Positions 34,399 to 41,987 of a DNA stretch of 64,000 bases are shown piece by piece. A program made the translations under genes and the position numbers. The DNA is from Domibacillus robiginosus. Lineage in GTDB: Bacteria > Bacillota > Bacilli > Bacillales > Domibacillaceae. Below the pieces are notes generated by a model. The model was given only the letters and a program-made list of their open reading frames with translations, was not told the DNA's origin and made no database searches. Numbering within the stretch: position 1 is the first letter of the stretch; every line of letters starts with the position of its first letter. The DNA lies in the NCBI RefSeq assembly GCF_000966195.1, contig NZ_LAHL01000041.1, forward strand, positions 1-64,000, given 5' to 3'.

Positions 34399-34862
34399 TA
34401 GTTTATGCTTTCTCCAAGATTTCTAAATTTGATAAAACAAATTCTAGCGCTGTTCATCAATGTAAAAAATTTGATTCTACCCCTCTTGAAAGGTTTCCAA
34501 ATTACTACTACGATACATAGCGGCATAAGATGTCCTCCCTTTTAAAATGATAAACAAATCGGATTCGACAACTGGCTGGCATAGTTTGGTTACGTTAGCC
34601 CCTATAGCTTTGCGTCACTACTTTTTAATAGTTTTGCCTTTTCGTACAATAGTTGGTTATACATTTATTATCGTCCTATATACCTAATTTTTTTACGCTT
34701 ATTTACACTTTTTATGATTTTCTATAAAAAACCTGAAGGCGACATTACACCTGAATATAAAAACGACACCTTGCTCTCCATGTTCTGGTTGTCTTTATCA
34801 CAACCTTCGAAATGGTTTTTTAAGCAAAGAAAAAGCACCTCGCAGGATGCTTTTTTCAACTA
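34399..34862. other. Region upstream of the HTH gene
   Basis: No intact gene. A good ribosome site (GGGAGG) followed by ATG near 34522 on the minus strand opens a short frame without a recognisable product, possibly the remnant of a toxin gene. A terminator hairpin AAAAAGCA/TGCTTTTTT lies at 34830-34856 after the next leftward gene. Confidence 0.4.
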
Positions 34863-35090
34863 TCACATGTCTGCCGGTTCAGCTTTAGTACTGGCCGGCT
34901 TTACAATTGAAATTTTCGTAACTAAATTCAAGTTAATCGCCTGGTGGTTCTCGTCCATAATCCATTTTTCTTCATGGTCGGTAAACATTTTCAAAACTAC
35001 TTCTTCCTTACCGGGCGGGCCTTTGACTTCGATAATCTCACTATTGTCTTTATCGAACTGTAATTTGACTTTATAAATGATTTTATCCAT
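34863..35090 (-). CDS. Small hypothetical protein
   Basis: A protein of about 75 residues, MDKIIYKVKLQFDKDNSEII at the start, then PPGKEEVVLKMFTDHEEKWI and a polar tail. It is predicted mixed alpha/beta and cytosolic, perhaps a single small beta-barrel. AAGGGGGAG stands 8 bases before the ATG. A terminator follows immediately. The family is not recognised; size and location suggest mobile-element cargo. Confidence 0.6.
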   Translation of the reverse strand: MDKIIYKVKLQFDKDNSEIIEVKGPPGKEEVVLKMFTDHEEKWIMDENHQAINLNLVTKISIVKPASTKAEPADM

Positions 35091-35420
35091 TACGTGCTCC
35101 CCCTTTTCCTTACATTTCGTCAAAAAGGGATGATTCCCTTTTTTCTTGGCTGCCCTCTCTGTTCAAGTGAATCAAAAAGAGTGTCCAGCATGGAAATACA
35201 GCAATAGATTGATTGAAAAATATTCGTGAGCACCCCAATATGAGAAGCGGCATTTTGACAGCTGTGACAATGCCCAGTTCAAAAAATCCATTAACAATAG
35301 TACCTCAATGAGTGCGAATCATTTCGAAGCATGAAGCGAAATTTCAAGGTGCTTAAATGCTGGCTTTGTCCGTTTCATCATAATTTATTTCCCTTTATTT
35401 GCAAGGAACTGCTGAAATAA
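35091..35420. other. Intergenic region with coding debris
   Basis: On the minus strand short open pieces (MMKRTKPAFKHLEISLHASK, then NGFFELGIVTAVKMPLLILG in another frame) suggest a decayed gene, but nothing can be named. Confidence 0.3.
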
Positions 35421-35423
35421 CCC

Positions 35424-35471
35424 AAAAAGGGCACTGAATCAATATCACGGATGTATTGATTCAGTGCCCTT
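35424..35471 (-). terminator. Perfect 18-bp hairpin after the Cys micropeptide
   Basis: AAGGGCACTGAATCAATA pairs perfectly with its complement around a 9-base loop, followed by T5 on the minus strand. It lies 39 bases after the micropeptide stop. Confidence 0.8.
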
Positions 35472-35509
35472 GAGATCCCCCTAAGCTTAATTTTTAGAAG
35501 GAATATTAA

Positions 35510-35569
35510 TTATTTTGTTTTCCGGCAATGCTTACATCCATTGTTATTGCATGGTGTACAGTATTTCAT
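35510..35569 (-). CDS. 19-residue CxxC-CxxC micropeptide
   Basis: MKYCTPCNNNGCKHCRKTK: four cysteines arranged CTPC-x4-CKHC, as in a minimal zinc knuckle, with a basic tail. A near-perfect AAAGGAGGT stands 6 bases before the ATG and a strong terminator follows, so the unit looks like a dedicated transcript rather than chance. I know no named family. It may bind zinc or another metal, or form a redox peptide; both are inference. Confidence 0.6.
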   Translation of the reverse strand: MKYCTPCNNNGCKHCRKTK

Positions 35570-36307
35570 AGGTTTACCTCCTTTGAACAAACTGTTTATT
35601 TAGCTTTTCATATCGTTTTTTTCTTTAAAGAATTATTTTATTTGCTCATTTGACTAGGTTAAAATACAACTGCTTCTCTAGTTATTATATACTATCCCTA
35701 AACAATTTTCGACAATATTCAACAAAAAAATTAATTAAACGTTTTGATCAATTATCAATTACAACTTATAATGCCATCTACTTATACCAATGGATATGAG
35801 TGGCTCTGATAATTGTAAAATCATTCCTATCATTACTGAAAACAAAAAATATAGACCTGAGTGGATATGAAGTTATATACTTTCAGCGGTCACGATGTGG
35901 TCAAAAATAAAATAGCCCCAGCTTATGCTAGGGCTTTTTTATTACCGTATACACTTCTTGGATTTGAAAGAGCTGCGGGAATTGATGTCTGAACGTCAAG
36001 CGGCACTGAAGCAAGATGAGGAATAAAAAAGAAGCCCCGGACGCAGATGCAGCAGCGGATCCAGTGCTTCTTTTATAATGATTATTTTTATAAGGCATTG
36101 TCCCACTAAAGCCTCCGTTACTTTAAGTACATTATTTCACAAACTTTTTATGGTAGAGAACCTTCAAATCGAATCCACGCTATTTTGCCCTTGTCTAGCA
36201 ACCATAAAAAAACCCATTTTTCATTCATTTTGTTACATTAAATATAATATAAGTATCCAATATGTTGCATTAGTTCAGTGTATTTCTTAAATTTATATAT
36301 AAAAAAA
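35570..36307. other. Long AT-rich non-coding stretch
   Basis: No intact gene. A terminator (AGCCCCAGC/GCTAGGGCTTTTTT) lies at about 35911-35940, a short C-terminal-like piece LDLKELRELMSERQAALKQD ends near 36025, and a second hairpin AAAAGAAGC/GCTTCTTTT at about 36028-36075 follows it. These look like the tail of a deleted gene and its terminator. Confidence 0.45.
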
Positions 36308-36440
36308 GCCACGGAGAAAGATCCATGGCAAAACAAAAATGTGTATACATTAAATACTACTATATAAAACAAAATTCTACAAATTTCGATATACTACCAC
36401 CAACCCAACGCGACAGTATAAAAACATAATTTCATTATGT
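36308..36440 (-). ncRNA. Candidate small RNA, minus strand
   Basis: A terminator (GCCATGGAT...TCCGTGGC then T7 on the minus strand, 36308-36336) has no gene in front. Upstream, TTATACTGTCGC at about 36410-36425 could be a promoter -10, and the intervening sequence contains GTTGGGTTGG, exactly complementary to CCAACCCAAC of repeat R2. Only structure and lack of an ORF support it. Confidence 0.3.
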
Positions 36441-36538
36441 TGTATTGTATCTTTTCAATGAGTTTAGTTTTCGTTTACTGTATACTTGTTTAGAGGGGAA
36501 ATAGTCCTAATTACCATTTTTAAAAGGCGGTTAAAAGT

Positions 36539-36853
36539 ATGTTTGTTATAATTGCAGCTTTAGTTATACCGTGATTTATTGCTATTTTGCATCTCAATTC
36601 AAAAAATAAAAAGCTCATTCCTTTGATCGCCCCAATGGCTTCAGCCGTTGCATTCTTGATAAACGAGTTATGGTTTCATTTCAATTTTGGAGAAGTTTAT
36701 CCTTTTCCTGATCAGAAAACGCTTTCGGCTCTCCCGTTTAACATAGGACTTTATCCTGTTGTAAGTTGCTATCTGATTTTCTTTATAAGAAGAAACGAAC
36801 GTCCCTGCTCCCTCCTTTTGTTATTGAACGAACAAGTCTCTGTTCCTCATTAG
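36539..36853 (+). pseudogene. Small membrane protein with one in-frame TGA
   Basis: From ATG 36539 (AAAGGCGG upstream) the frame reads MFVIIAALVIP, a TGA at 36572-36574 most simply a mutated TGG, then FIAILHLNSKNKKLIPLIAP, AVAFLINELWFHFNFGEVYP and PFNIGLYPVVSCYLIFFI to the stop. It is a protein of about 104 codons with three or four hydrophobic helices, conserved in pattern but not named. Unless TGA is read through, the product is lost; an internal start near 36587 would give a fragment lacking helix 1. Confidence 0.6.
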
Positions 36854-36944
36854 GTCAAAATAAAACATTTTATAATGTTTTAAAGAGCTAGGGAGCTTCC
36901 CGGTCTTTTTATTGGTATAAATTACTAAGCGAACATATATATTC

Positions 36945-36957
36945 TTTTTGTATAAAA
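36945..36957 (+). promoter_or_regulatory. TTTTTGTATAAAA motif in the promoter of the Spo0E-like gene
   Basis: The 13-mer lies just before TATAAT (36963-36968) and about 50 bases before the Spo0E-like start. The same 13-mer recurs at 37194-37206 and 43804-43816, inverted at about 45782-45794, suggesting a shared operator or promoter type. Confidence 0.45.
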
Positions 36958-37003
36958 CATTCTATAATTTAACTAGTTTTACATTTTATACAGGAGAAGT
37001 TTT

Positions 37004-37171
37004 ATGGAAAACGACCAACCAACTTTTGAAAAGTTATCGTTTAAAATTGAAAGGATTCGACACTTAATGATTATTGCTGCTTCAGTCTATGGTTTGGAAA
37101 GCAAAGAAGTGTTGGTTTATAGCCAGGAATTAGATGAATTAATTATCCAATTCCAGCTTCAAGATAAATAA
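37004..37171 (+). CDS. Spo0E-like aspartyl-phosphate phosphatase
   Basis: A 55-residue protein, a helical hairpin with the family signature SQELDELI (residues 40-47) after IERIRHLMIIAASVYGLESK. Spo0E-type proteins remove phosphate from Spo0A or other response regulators and delay sporulation. GGAG stands 8 bases before the ATG. It lies in the accessory region and carries the TTTTTGTATAAAA motif in its promoter. Confidence 0.82.
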   Translation: MENDQPTFEKLSFKIERIRHLMIIAASVYGLESKEVLVYSQELDELIIQFQLQDK

Positions 37172-37193
37172 TAAATTTTTAAAGATTTTTCGC

Positions 37194-37306
37194 TTTTTGT
37201 ATAAAATTTTCTTTAAAAGTCAATCATGATACTGTCAGTTTCCAACCCAACTCCTATAAAGGTAATCATTTCTACAGTCAGGCTCCCTCGTCTGGCTGCT
37301 TTTTTA
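37194..37306 (+). repeat. Repeat element R2
   Basis: Second copy of the dispersed unit: TTTTTGTATAAAA, TTTAAAAGTCAATCATGATACTGT, then CCAACCCAACTCCTA, CATTTCTACAGTCAGG and a terminator CAGTCAG/CTGGCTG with T6. Compared with R1 one stem pair changes from C-G to U-G, keeping the stem. Confidence 0.55.
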
Positions 37307-37610
37307 TTGCAACACATCTAAATTTGCACTTTTAAACTATTAAAGGATAATAAACGGTGTCAAGCTATCCACCCCCTATGGTTTAAGCTTGATTACCCAA
37401 GAGTATTGCTTCTGGGTTTTTATTGAATTCTCCACCGCTTCTTCGCTTCCTGAAGCCATCCAATCGCCAAGTTAGGATAACGCTTATCATTATCTGTAGA
37501 TTAAAGTAAGTTCGCCATTACCTTTAGTTATCCTTTCGCTTGCTCTGCTGAGTAGCTTTTAATATCCATAATGTCACATTCGTATTCTTGCAAAACAAAA
37601 CTTATTTGTT
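37307..37610. other. Decayed small gene of the AKKRW type
   Basis: On the minus strand QEYECDIMDIKSYSAEQAKG, a stop, then DKRYPNLAIGWLQEAKKRWR occur in about 37420-37590. The ending resembles the end of the frameshifted gene at 38844-39121 (HLEIAKKRWGFA), so this is probably a paralogous relic. Confidence 0.35.
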
Positions 37611-38171
37611 TCAGCTGGACTTTTTTCTAAGCCCTGCATATCTAGCTACGATTAGTGCTCCCGTTAAACCAGCCATCATATCTTTCATCGTATCCTTATT
37701 GCTTTCTCCTTGCAAAAAACCTATAACAGTCCCGGCAAACTCAGCGCTTTCCCACAGAACACTAATCGTTACTGAAAATGATAAAGCAAACAAAAAGATC
37801 ATCCATCGTGAAACTCCTCTTTGTAACCTCTTTGGCAGAAGAAAATTGTAAATCGCTGTGCCAATGAAGCCTGAAAAGGAACCTCCAAAGAAATGAAGCA
37901 TTGTATCCCACCATAAAAAGCGATCATAAAATTTTAAGACGGCTCCCAAAAAAAGCGTAATAAATAAGAAAAGGTAGTAGCTGATAATCAAAGGCAGGTT
38001 AAAAGGATGCTTTTTTAAAAATAAAAGGAAAATAGGCAGCGCACTGCAAGAAACCATACCAAGTCCGGCCGGCCAGGTAGAGAAATTTCCATTTAACATG
38101 TCTCGGATTACCACTACTGTTACTAGGACAGCAAATGTGATACTTAGGAACAAAATAACTTTCTTTTTCAA
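37611..38171 (-). CDS. DUF2238-like membrane protein
   Basis: A 186-residue protein with five to six membrane helices. FLWWDTMLHFFGGSFSGFIG (about 88-107) carries the WDTxLHF-GG motif of the DUF2238 (YjdF-type) family, and SVLWESAEFAGTVIGF supplies the conserved acidic pair near the end. It begins at TTG behind GGTGATGG. Role unknown. It is one of few intact normal-size genes in the accessory region. Confidence 0.72.
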   Translation of the reverse strand: MKKKVILFLSITFAVLVTVVVIRDMLNGNFSTWPAGLGMVSCSALPIFLLFLKKHPFNLPLIISYYLFLFITLFLGAVLKFYDRFLWWDTMLHFFGGSFSGFIGTAIYNFLLPKRLQRGVSRWMIFLFALSFSVTISVLWESAEFAGTVIGFLQGESNKDTMKDMMAGLTGALIVARYAGLRKKSS

Positions 38172-38300
38172 GCCATCACCATCTAAAAAGTTTTTCTTAG
38201 TATGTCCTATAAAGGTCGTCTCAACTCGATAATTGGAGCAGCTGCCCCTTTATTCAACTTTTAGGCATCCTAAAGTAATAATTTTTTAAATAATTCCTTT

Positions 38301-38393
38301 GAAATAGCTCATCATATTACAGTCAGCTTAAACCCACAATCATAGATGAAACACTTTCTATGGCAGCCTAGCGTAAGCTTAGCTGCATTTTTA
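38301..38393 (+). repeat. Repeat element R3 (diverged)
   Basis: Weaker third copy: TTTGAAATAG, CATATTACAGTCAG, TTAAACCCACAATC, ACTTTCTATGGCAG and a terminator stem GCAGCCTA/TAGCTGC followed by TTTTTATAC. The order of blocks is the same as in R1 and R2. Confidence 0.45.
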
Positions 38394-38464
38394 TACAAAA
38401 CCTCATCGTTTTTTACTTCTTACTGTCACCCGATCGGCAGCCAAGTTTCCTTCTCATACTGTTG

Positions 38465-38617
38465 TTACTTAATTAATGGCCTTATAAATAATCCAATTAC
38501 TATGGCGGTTACGATTGACGCTGACATACCTATGGGGTTAATATCCGTCTTTGCGTATTCGGCTACTGCGAGAAAAGCAACAACTGCAAATACGAAGGAC
38601 CAGTGTATCACTTTCAA
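38465..38617 (-). CDS. 50-residue membrane peptide
   Basis: TTG start behind GGAGG (7 bases). The peptide has two hydrophobic helices: HWSFVFAVVAFLAVAEY and IGMSASIVTAIVIGLFI, separated by AKTDINP, with a basic end RPLIK. Not recognised; it could be a phage-type or toxin-like membrane peptide, but no evidence decides. Confidence 0.6.
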   Translation of the reverse strand: MKVIHWSFVFAVVAFLAVAEYAKTDINPIGMSASIVTAIVIGLFIRPLIK

Positions 38618-38843
38618 AATTGTTCCTCCGATGCTTCACGTTTAGTTTTTCCTTGTATAACTGTGTTTGTTCTATTTATCCCCAAAGGTATGTACTCCCA
38701 TTCAGCATGTCATGCCATCTTGTTTCACAAGTCAATATTGAGCTTTGTAATTATCTATTTATGTTTAATAGCTAACTTGCTTATAAGGTATGAACATTAA
38801 TTTTCTTATAAAAAAGTTAGTTAAGACCCCTCTGACTGCTTTT

Positions 38844-39121
38844 TTATGCAAATCCCCATCGCTTCTTCGCTATTTCCAAATGTTCCGGCGTCAGATTCTG
38901 GTACCGGGCAAGGACGTATTCATCTTTGATACCTTTTTCTATAAACCGAATGTGTATTGTGCCTTGCTTAATCCTTCATTTGAATTAACGGTGCGTTTCA
39001 GCCGTCCTTGCTTCTTCTGTTTTCTTAAATAAGGAAAGCAGTTCGATTTAAACTTTTCTACACAATAGGCTTGTACTTCTTTCAATATCCATTGCTGTTC
39101 AATTATCACTCCACGGTATGC
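38844..39121 (-). pseudogene. Frameshifted phage/ICE-type small gene
   Basis: From ATG 39121 (GGAGTG upstream) the frame reads MAYRGVIIEQQWILKEVQAY and PYLRKQKKQGRLKRTVNSNE, ending at TAA after QYTFGL. One base earlier in frame the coding runs on as IHIRFIEKGIKDEYVLARYQ, NLTPEHLEIAKKRWGFA to TAA 38844. A single shift near 38940-38950 restores a protein of about 92 residues. Either a mutation or, less likely, programmed frameshifting. Family not named. Confidence 0.55.
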
Positions 39122-39288
39122 CATTAATTTTTCACTCCAACCCTCTAACTTAATTCTTTTCAATTGGTCGTTTTATTTCACTTAACTTTTCAAAATGGAG
39201 AAGCTGCTTCGATTTACTTTGCTCCTGTAATAATTTAATCGACTAAACAATAGGATTAGGTTATTACAACAACTTGGAGGTGCATCAA

Positions 39289-39552
39289 ATGCTTAATGAA
39301 AAATTCGAATTAGAAGCTCTTTACGATGTAAGAGAAAAACTACATGAACTTCAAGAATGGTCCGTTGTTCAAACAAACGACAATCAAGAGCTTTACGATA
39401 TAATTGATGGGCTATGCCGAGTTGCAAACATGTATAATGATGTTATAATCCAAGCTGTCAGGGATAAAGAGATTTTCACAGCAAACCCACAAGACTACAT
39501 TGAGAGCAAGCTGGGAGCGTCTTACGGCGCCTATAAATACAGAGAGGACTAA
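39289..39552 (+). CDS. Small helical hypothetical protein
   Basis: An 87-residue acidic helical protein (FELEALYDVREKLHELQEWS, ELYDIIDGLCRVANMYNDVI). GGAGGTG stands 7 bases before ATG 39289. A terminator (AGCCCTT/AAGGGCTTTT, 39559-39583) follows. Not recognised; typical of phage or ICE accessory proteins. Confidence 0.65.
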   Translation: MLNEKFELEALYDVREKLHELQEWSVVQTNDNQELYDIIDGLCRVANMYNDVIIQAVRDKEIFTANPQDYIESKLGASYGAYKYRED

Positions 39553-39761
39553 GCAAGAGCCCTTTTACTAAGGGCTTTTCGCTTTTCAACATCCTTTTTA
39601 TTAAATAGTTTCGGTCAACTGCTGCACCATTACTGCTCCATGGTATGTCATTTTTATTTTCCTCCCTTCAATTCTTTAAACTACCTTTCACAAAGGCGAA
39701 CACACTTCTAAAAGGTTATTTATGTTATAATTGTAATTATTTATAAAGGCGGTTAATCATT

Positions 39762-40004
39762 GTGAATAAAAAGTTTCGCATTTCTATATTCATTGGTGGT
39801 TTTTTTCTTTTTTATCTTCTTTTTATAATCGTCGGTGGACTTGCAGAATTAATCGATTTGAACTCGCTTCGCTTTGTTATTGATCATAATGACGGAATTG
39901 CCGTTTTTACTAGCCCGCTTCCATTTTTAATTATTTATATTGTCATGTATCAGTTGTTTAAATGGATACACACTGACTCCCCAAAAAAAATAAGTAAAGG
40001 ATAA
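39762..40004 (+). CDS. Small membrane protein
   Basis: An 80-residue protein starting at GTG behind AAAGGCGG. Two hydrophobic helices (FIGGFFLFYLLFIIVGGLAE and LPFLIIYIVMYQLFKWI) flank a polar loop, with a basic C-terminus. Family not recognised. Followed by hairpin H1. Confidence 0.6.
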   Translation: MNKKFRISIFIGGFFLFYLLFIIVGGLAELIDLNSLRFVIDHNDGIAVFTSPLPFLIIYIVMYQLFKWIHTDSPKKISKG

Positions 40005-40011
40005 CTCTTTT

Positions 40012-40050
40012 ACTGTTAAGAAGGGCACAAGCTCCTCCTTGATTAAGCAG
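40012..40050 (+). repeat. Hairpin repeat H1
   Basis: ACTGTTAAGAAGG...CTCCTTGATTAAGCAG followed by TTTT. First of four related hairpins (others at 40319, 41659, 41952) each placed after a small + strand ORF. Confidence 0.45.
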
Positions 40051-40117
40051 TTTTATCCTGCTTAGTTCGCTGTCTTCCCCTCTAATTATTGGTAAAATTG
40101 TATGAGGAGGGATACAA

Positions 40118-40297
40118 ATGAGAATACTTTTTTATTTAATAGTAGGGGCCATCCCTGGCTTCATATTCGGTGGTCCACTTGGTGTGTTAATTGGGTTGAT
40201 TGGCGGATTACTCTTATACGTAATTGACCAGTTAAACGCACTTAATGAAAAACTTGATTTGTTGCGAAAGGACATAGAGAAGACTGAAAAACAATAA
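40118..40297 (+). CDS. 59-residue membrane peptide
   Basis: Strong GAGGAGGG 6 bases before the ATG. A Gly-rich double hydrophobic segment (YLIVGAIPGFIFGGPLGVLI and LIGGLLLYVI) is followed by a charged helical tail (NEKLDLLRKDIEKTEK). Resembles small holin-like or phage membrane peptides in shape only. Not named. Confidence 0.65.
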   Translation: MRILFYLIVGAIPGFIFGGPLGVLIGLIGGLLLYVIDQLNALNEKLDLLRKDIEKTEKQ

Positions 40298-40318
40298 TTT
40301 TCTCGCCTCAACAGTATC

Positions 40319-40429
40319 GGTCAACTGTTAAGGAAGGATCACGCCTCCTTCGCTTTAACTGACCTTCTTTACCCATCTTTCAAAGCCCTGGTTAATATGC
40401 TGCTTTTTGATTACGAAACGCTCTCCTAC
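40319..40429 (-). pseudogene. Hairpin repeat H2 plus C-terminal fragment of the 41988-42913 gene
   Basis: On the minus strand 40429-40355 encodes VGERFVIKKQHINQGFERWV then KKVS and a stop, a clear relative of VGERFVIKEEHIGHGFEKWV, the C-terminus of the gene at 41988. Right after it comes hairpin H2 (GGTCAACTGTTAAGGAAGG...CCTTCGCTTTAACTGACC). The whole gene-end plus hairpin unit is duplicated. Confidence 0.6.
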
Positions 40430-40594
40430 TTGCACAGCTGCCACCTTTTCTATGAAATTTTGTCTCTATTGAATAAGTGTTTATTTCTACTAGAAAGGGT
40501 ATATATAGCCTTAGATTCTAATTATTTGATCCTTTACACGAATTTTTCTCAATCCCTTTCAAGGCAAAGAGAAATTTTGGTGGGAGGTGATGAA

Positions 40595-40789
40595 ATGAGA
40601 AGAATTCAGGGAATATCAAAGTTGACTTCCTATCTGAAAGCAGTAAACTATCCACTTACCGAGAAGGAAATTCATGATCTAATTGAAAATAAGAAGCTTC
40701 CACACAAAAAACTAGTAAATAACATCATCATTTTTGATTTAGATCAAATTGATTGGTGGATAAATCACAATCGAACAAAAGAGTTATGA
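40595..40789 (+). CDS. Excisionase-like small HTH protein
   Basis: A 64-residue protein: GISKLTSYLKAVNYPLTEKE, IHDLIENKKLPHKKLVNNII and FDLDQIDWWINHNR. The order of helices with a small wing (PHKKLVNNIIIFDLDQI) is that of MerR-like/HTH_17 excisionase-type proteins. GGGAGGTGAT stands just before the ATG. A terminator (GAGCCTCGC/AGCGGGGCTC) follows at 40792-40818. It probably belonged to a mobile element. Confidence 0.6.
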   Translation: MRRIQGISKLTSYLKAVNYPLTEKEIHDLIENKKLPHKKLVNNIIIFDLDQIDWWINHNRTKEL

Positions 40790-40849
40790 TGAGCCTCGCT
40801 TTTTATAGCGGGGCTCCACTATTTTCTAAGCAGTAGTCTTTATGGATTA

Positions 40850-41150
40850 ACTGCTGATAAAGGATTACATTTTCACCATTTGTTCATGGCTGAATAAGCT
40901 AAAATTGAAAGACCTTTCTCTTACCTTGTAATCAGAAGGCAGTTCGTTTTCGAGCAATTATCCCTGCCCCGGATAGTTGCTCTTTTTTGAATTAGTTAGT
41001 TTGACGTCACTGTTAGCTTAAAGGATTATATTTGCACAGTTTGAGTCGTTGCTGAATACAATGAAATAGATAGAACTTCTCCTATTCCATGACTTAAAAG
41101 GCAGTGGTTATTTAAGAGCAACTATTCCTGACCAGAATAGTTGTTTTTTT
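40850..41150 (+). ncRNA. Two tandem candidate small RNA units
   Basis: Two imperfect copies of about 160 bases stand head to tail. Each has AAGGATTAnAT, GCTGAATA, an AT-rich start, a C/T-rich box (CTTTCTCTTACC; ACTTCTCCTATTCC), AAGGCAGT, then a terminator: GAGCAATTATCC/GGATAGTTGCTC at 40952-40982 and GAGCAACTATTC/GAATAGTTGTTT at 41115-41143, each with a T-run. No ORF is shared. One stem pair differs by a compensated change (C-G to U-A). Promoters are AT-rich and only weakly defined. Confidence 0.5.
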
Positions 41151-41264
41151 TTTGCTTAATAGCTTGGATGTACTGTTGAGTAACTTTTCTTATTGTTACT
41201 TATATATTAGTGAGATAAAATTAGAAAAAAGTTACAGTAGCGAAAAATGGAACGAGGAGAAAGT

Positions 41265-41617
41265 TTGAAACAAATATTTGTTAACTCACTATTAGTGTTT
41301 TTTTAGTCTCTCTAGCTGGTTGTTCAGTGTTTGAAGCAAAGCAGGATAGTTCTGAGAAGTCAATTTTAATGGTAGCTTACAATAGCTTAACGAAAGCGGA
41401 AGAGTCTTTAATTCCTGTAAGCCCAAAAGATTCACGAGTAGAGAAGGTAGTTGTCAATGATGAGATTACGTCCTTGATTGATAAAAACTACAACAAAGAT
41501 AAAGTATATAAAATCACATTTAATCAAACAGCGACTGAAACACAAGAGAATCTGATTGTATTCGTAGGTGTCGACAAAAAAACAGTGGTTGGAAAAGGGT
41601 TTATGAAAGTTAAGTAA
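41265..41617 (+). pseudogene. Lipoprotein gene with one-base deletion in a poly-T run
   Basis: TTG 41265 behind GAGGAG opens MKQIFVNSLLVFF and hits TAG after seven T residues (41298-41304). An eighth T would join it to LVSLAGCSVFEAKQDSSEKS, a perfect lipobox (LAGC), and the rest of the frame to TAA 41617. The mature part is polar and beta-rich (YKITFNQTATETQENLIVFV). About 118 residues when repaired. It may be phase-variable, mutated or a sequencing error in the homopolymer. No family recognised. Confidence 0.65.
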
Positions 41618-41773
41618 TATAATGTTGTTTTTAGTAAAGACCGGGTGATCAACAGTATCGGTCTACTGCCTAAGCAGGCATAAGTACTGCTTTCCTATAC
41701 GGACGTAACTGTTGAGCTATTTTAGTAATATTATTTTCGAAAATGGTTATCATAATAAACAAACGTCCTAGGA

Positions 41774-41935
41774 GTGGTTCCTATTTGGAATACAATTATA
41801 TTCCTTGTTTTTTTTGCTGGAGCTGGTATCGCAATAACTTGGCTTTTTTATCAAGGCTTCAGCTCTAACAGCAAGCTCAACAGACCTGAACCAGAAGATG
41901 AGAGCAATCAATCAAGAGAATCGGAAAAGCAATAA
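41774..41935 (+). CDS. Small single-helix membrane protein
   Basis: The frame VPIWNTIIFLVFFAGAGIAI continues to LFYQGF and a polar acidic tail (NRPEPEDESNQSRESEKQ) ending in TAA. The start is uncertain: GTG 41774 overlaps the AGGAG, so a nearby rare start is possible. One membrane helix with a cytosolic or outside polar tail. Preceded by hairpin H3 (41659-41705) and followed by H4 (41952-41997). Confidence 0.5.
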   Translation: MVPIWNTIIFLVFFAGAGIAITWLFYQGFSSNSKLNRPEPEDESNQSRESEKQ

Positions 41936-41987
41936 TGCTTACTATTGCTTTGGTCAATTGCTGAGGAGGAAGCACCCCTCCCCCGGT

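Noticed and set aside
34714-35076. 120-codon + strand frame
   Set aside because: Runs through the terminator and antisense to the gene at 34863-35090, with no ribosome site.
40397-40594. N-terminal extension of the excisionase-like frame
   Set aside because: Strong GGGAGGTGAT stands just before ATG 40595; the upstream part overlaps the minus strand gene fragment and lacks a ribosome site.
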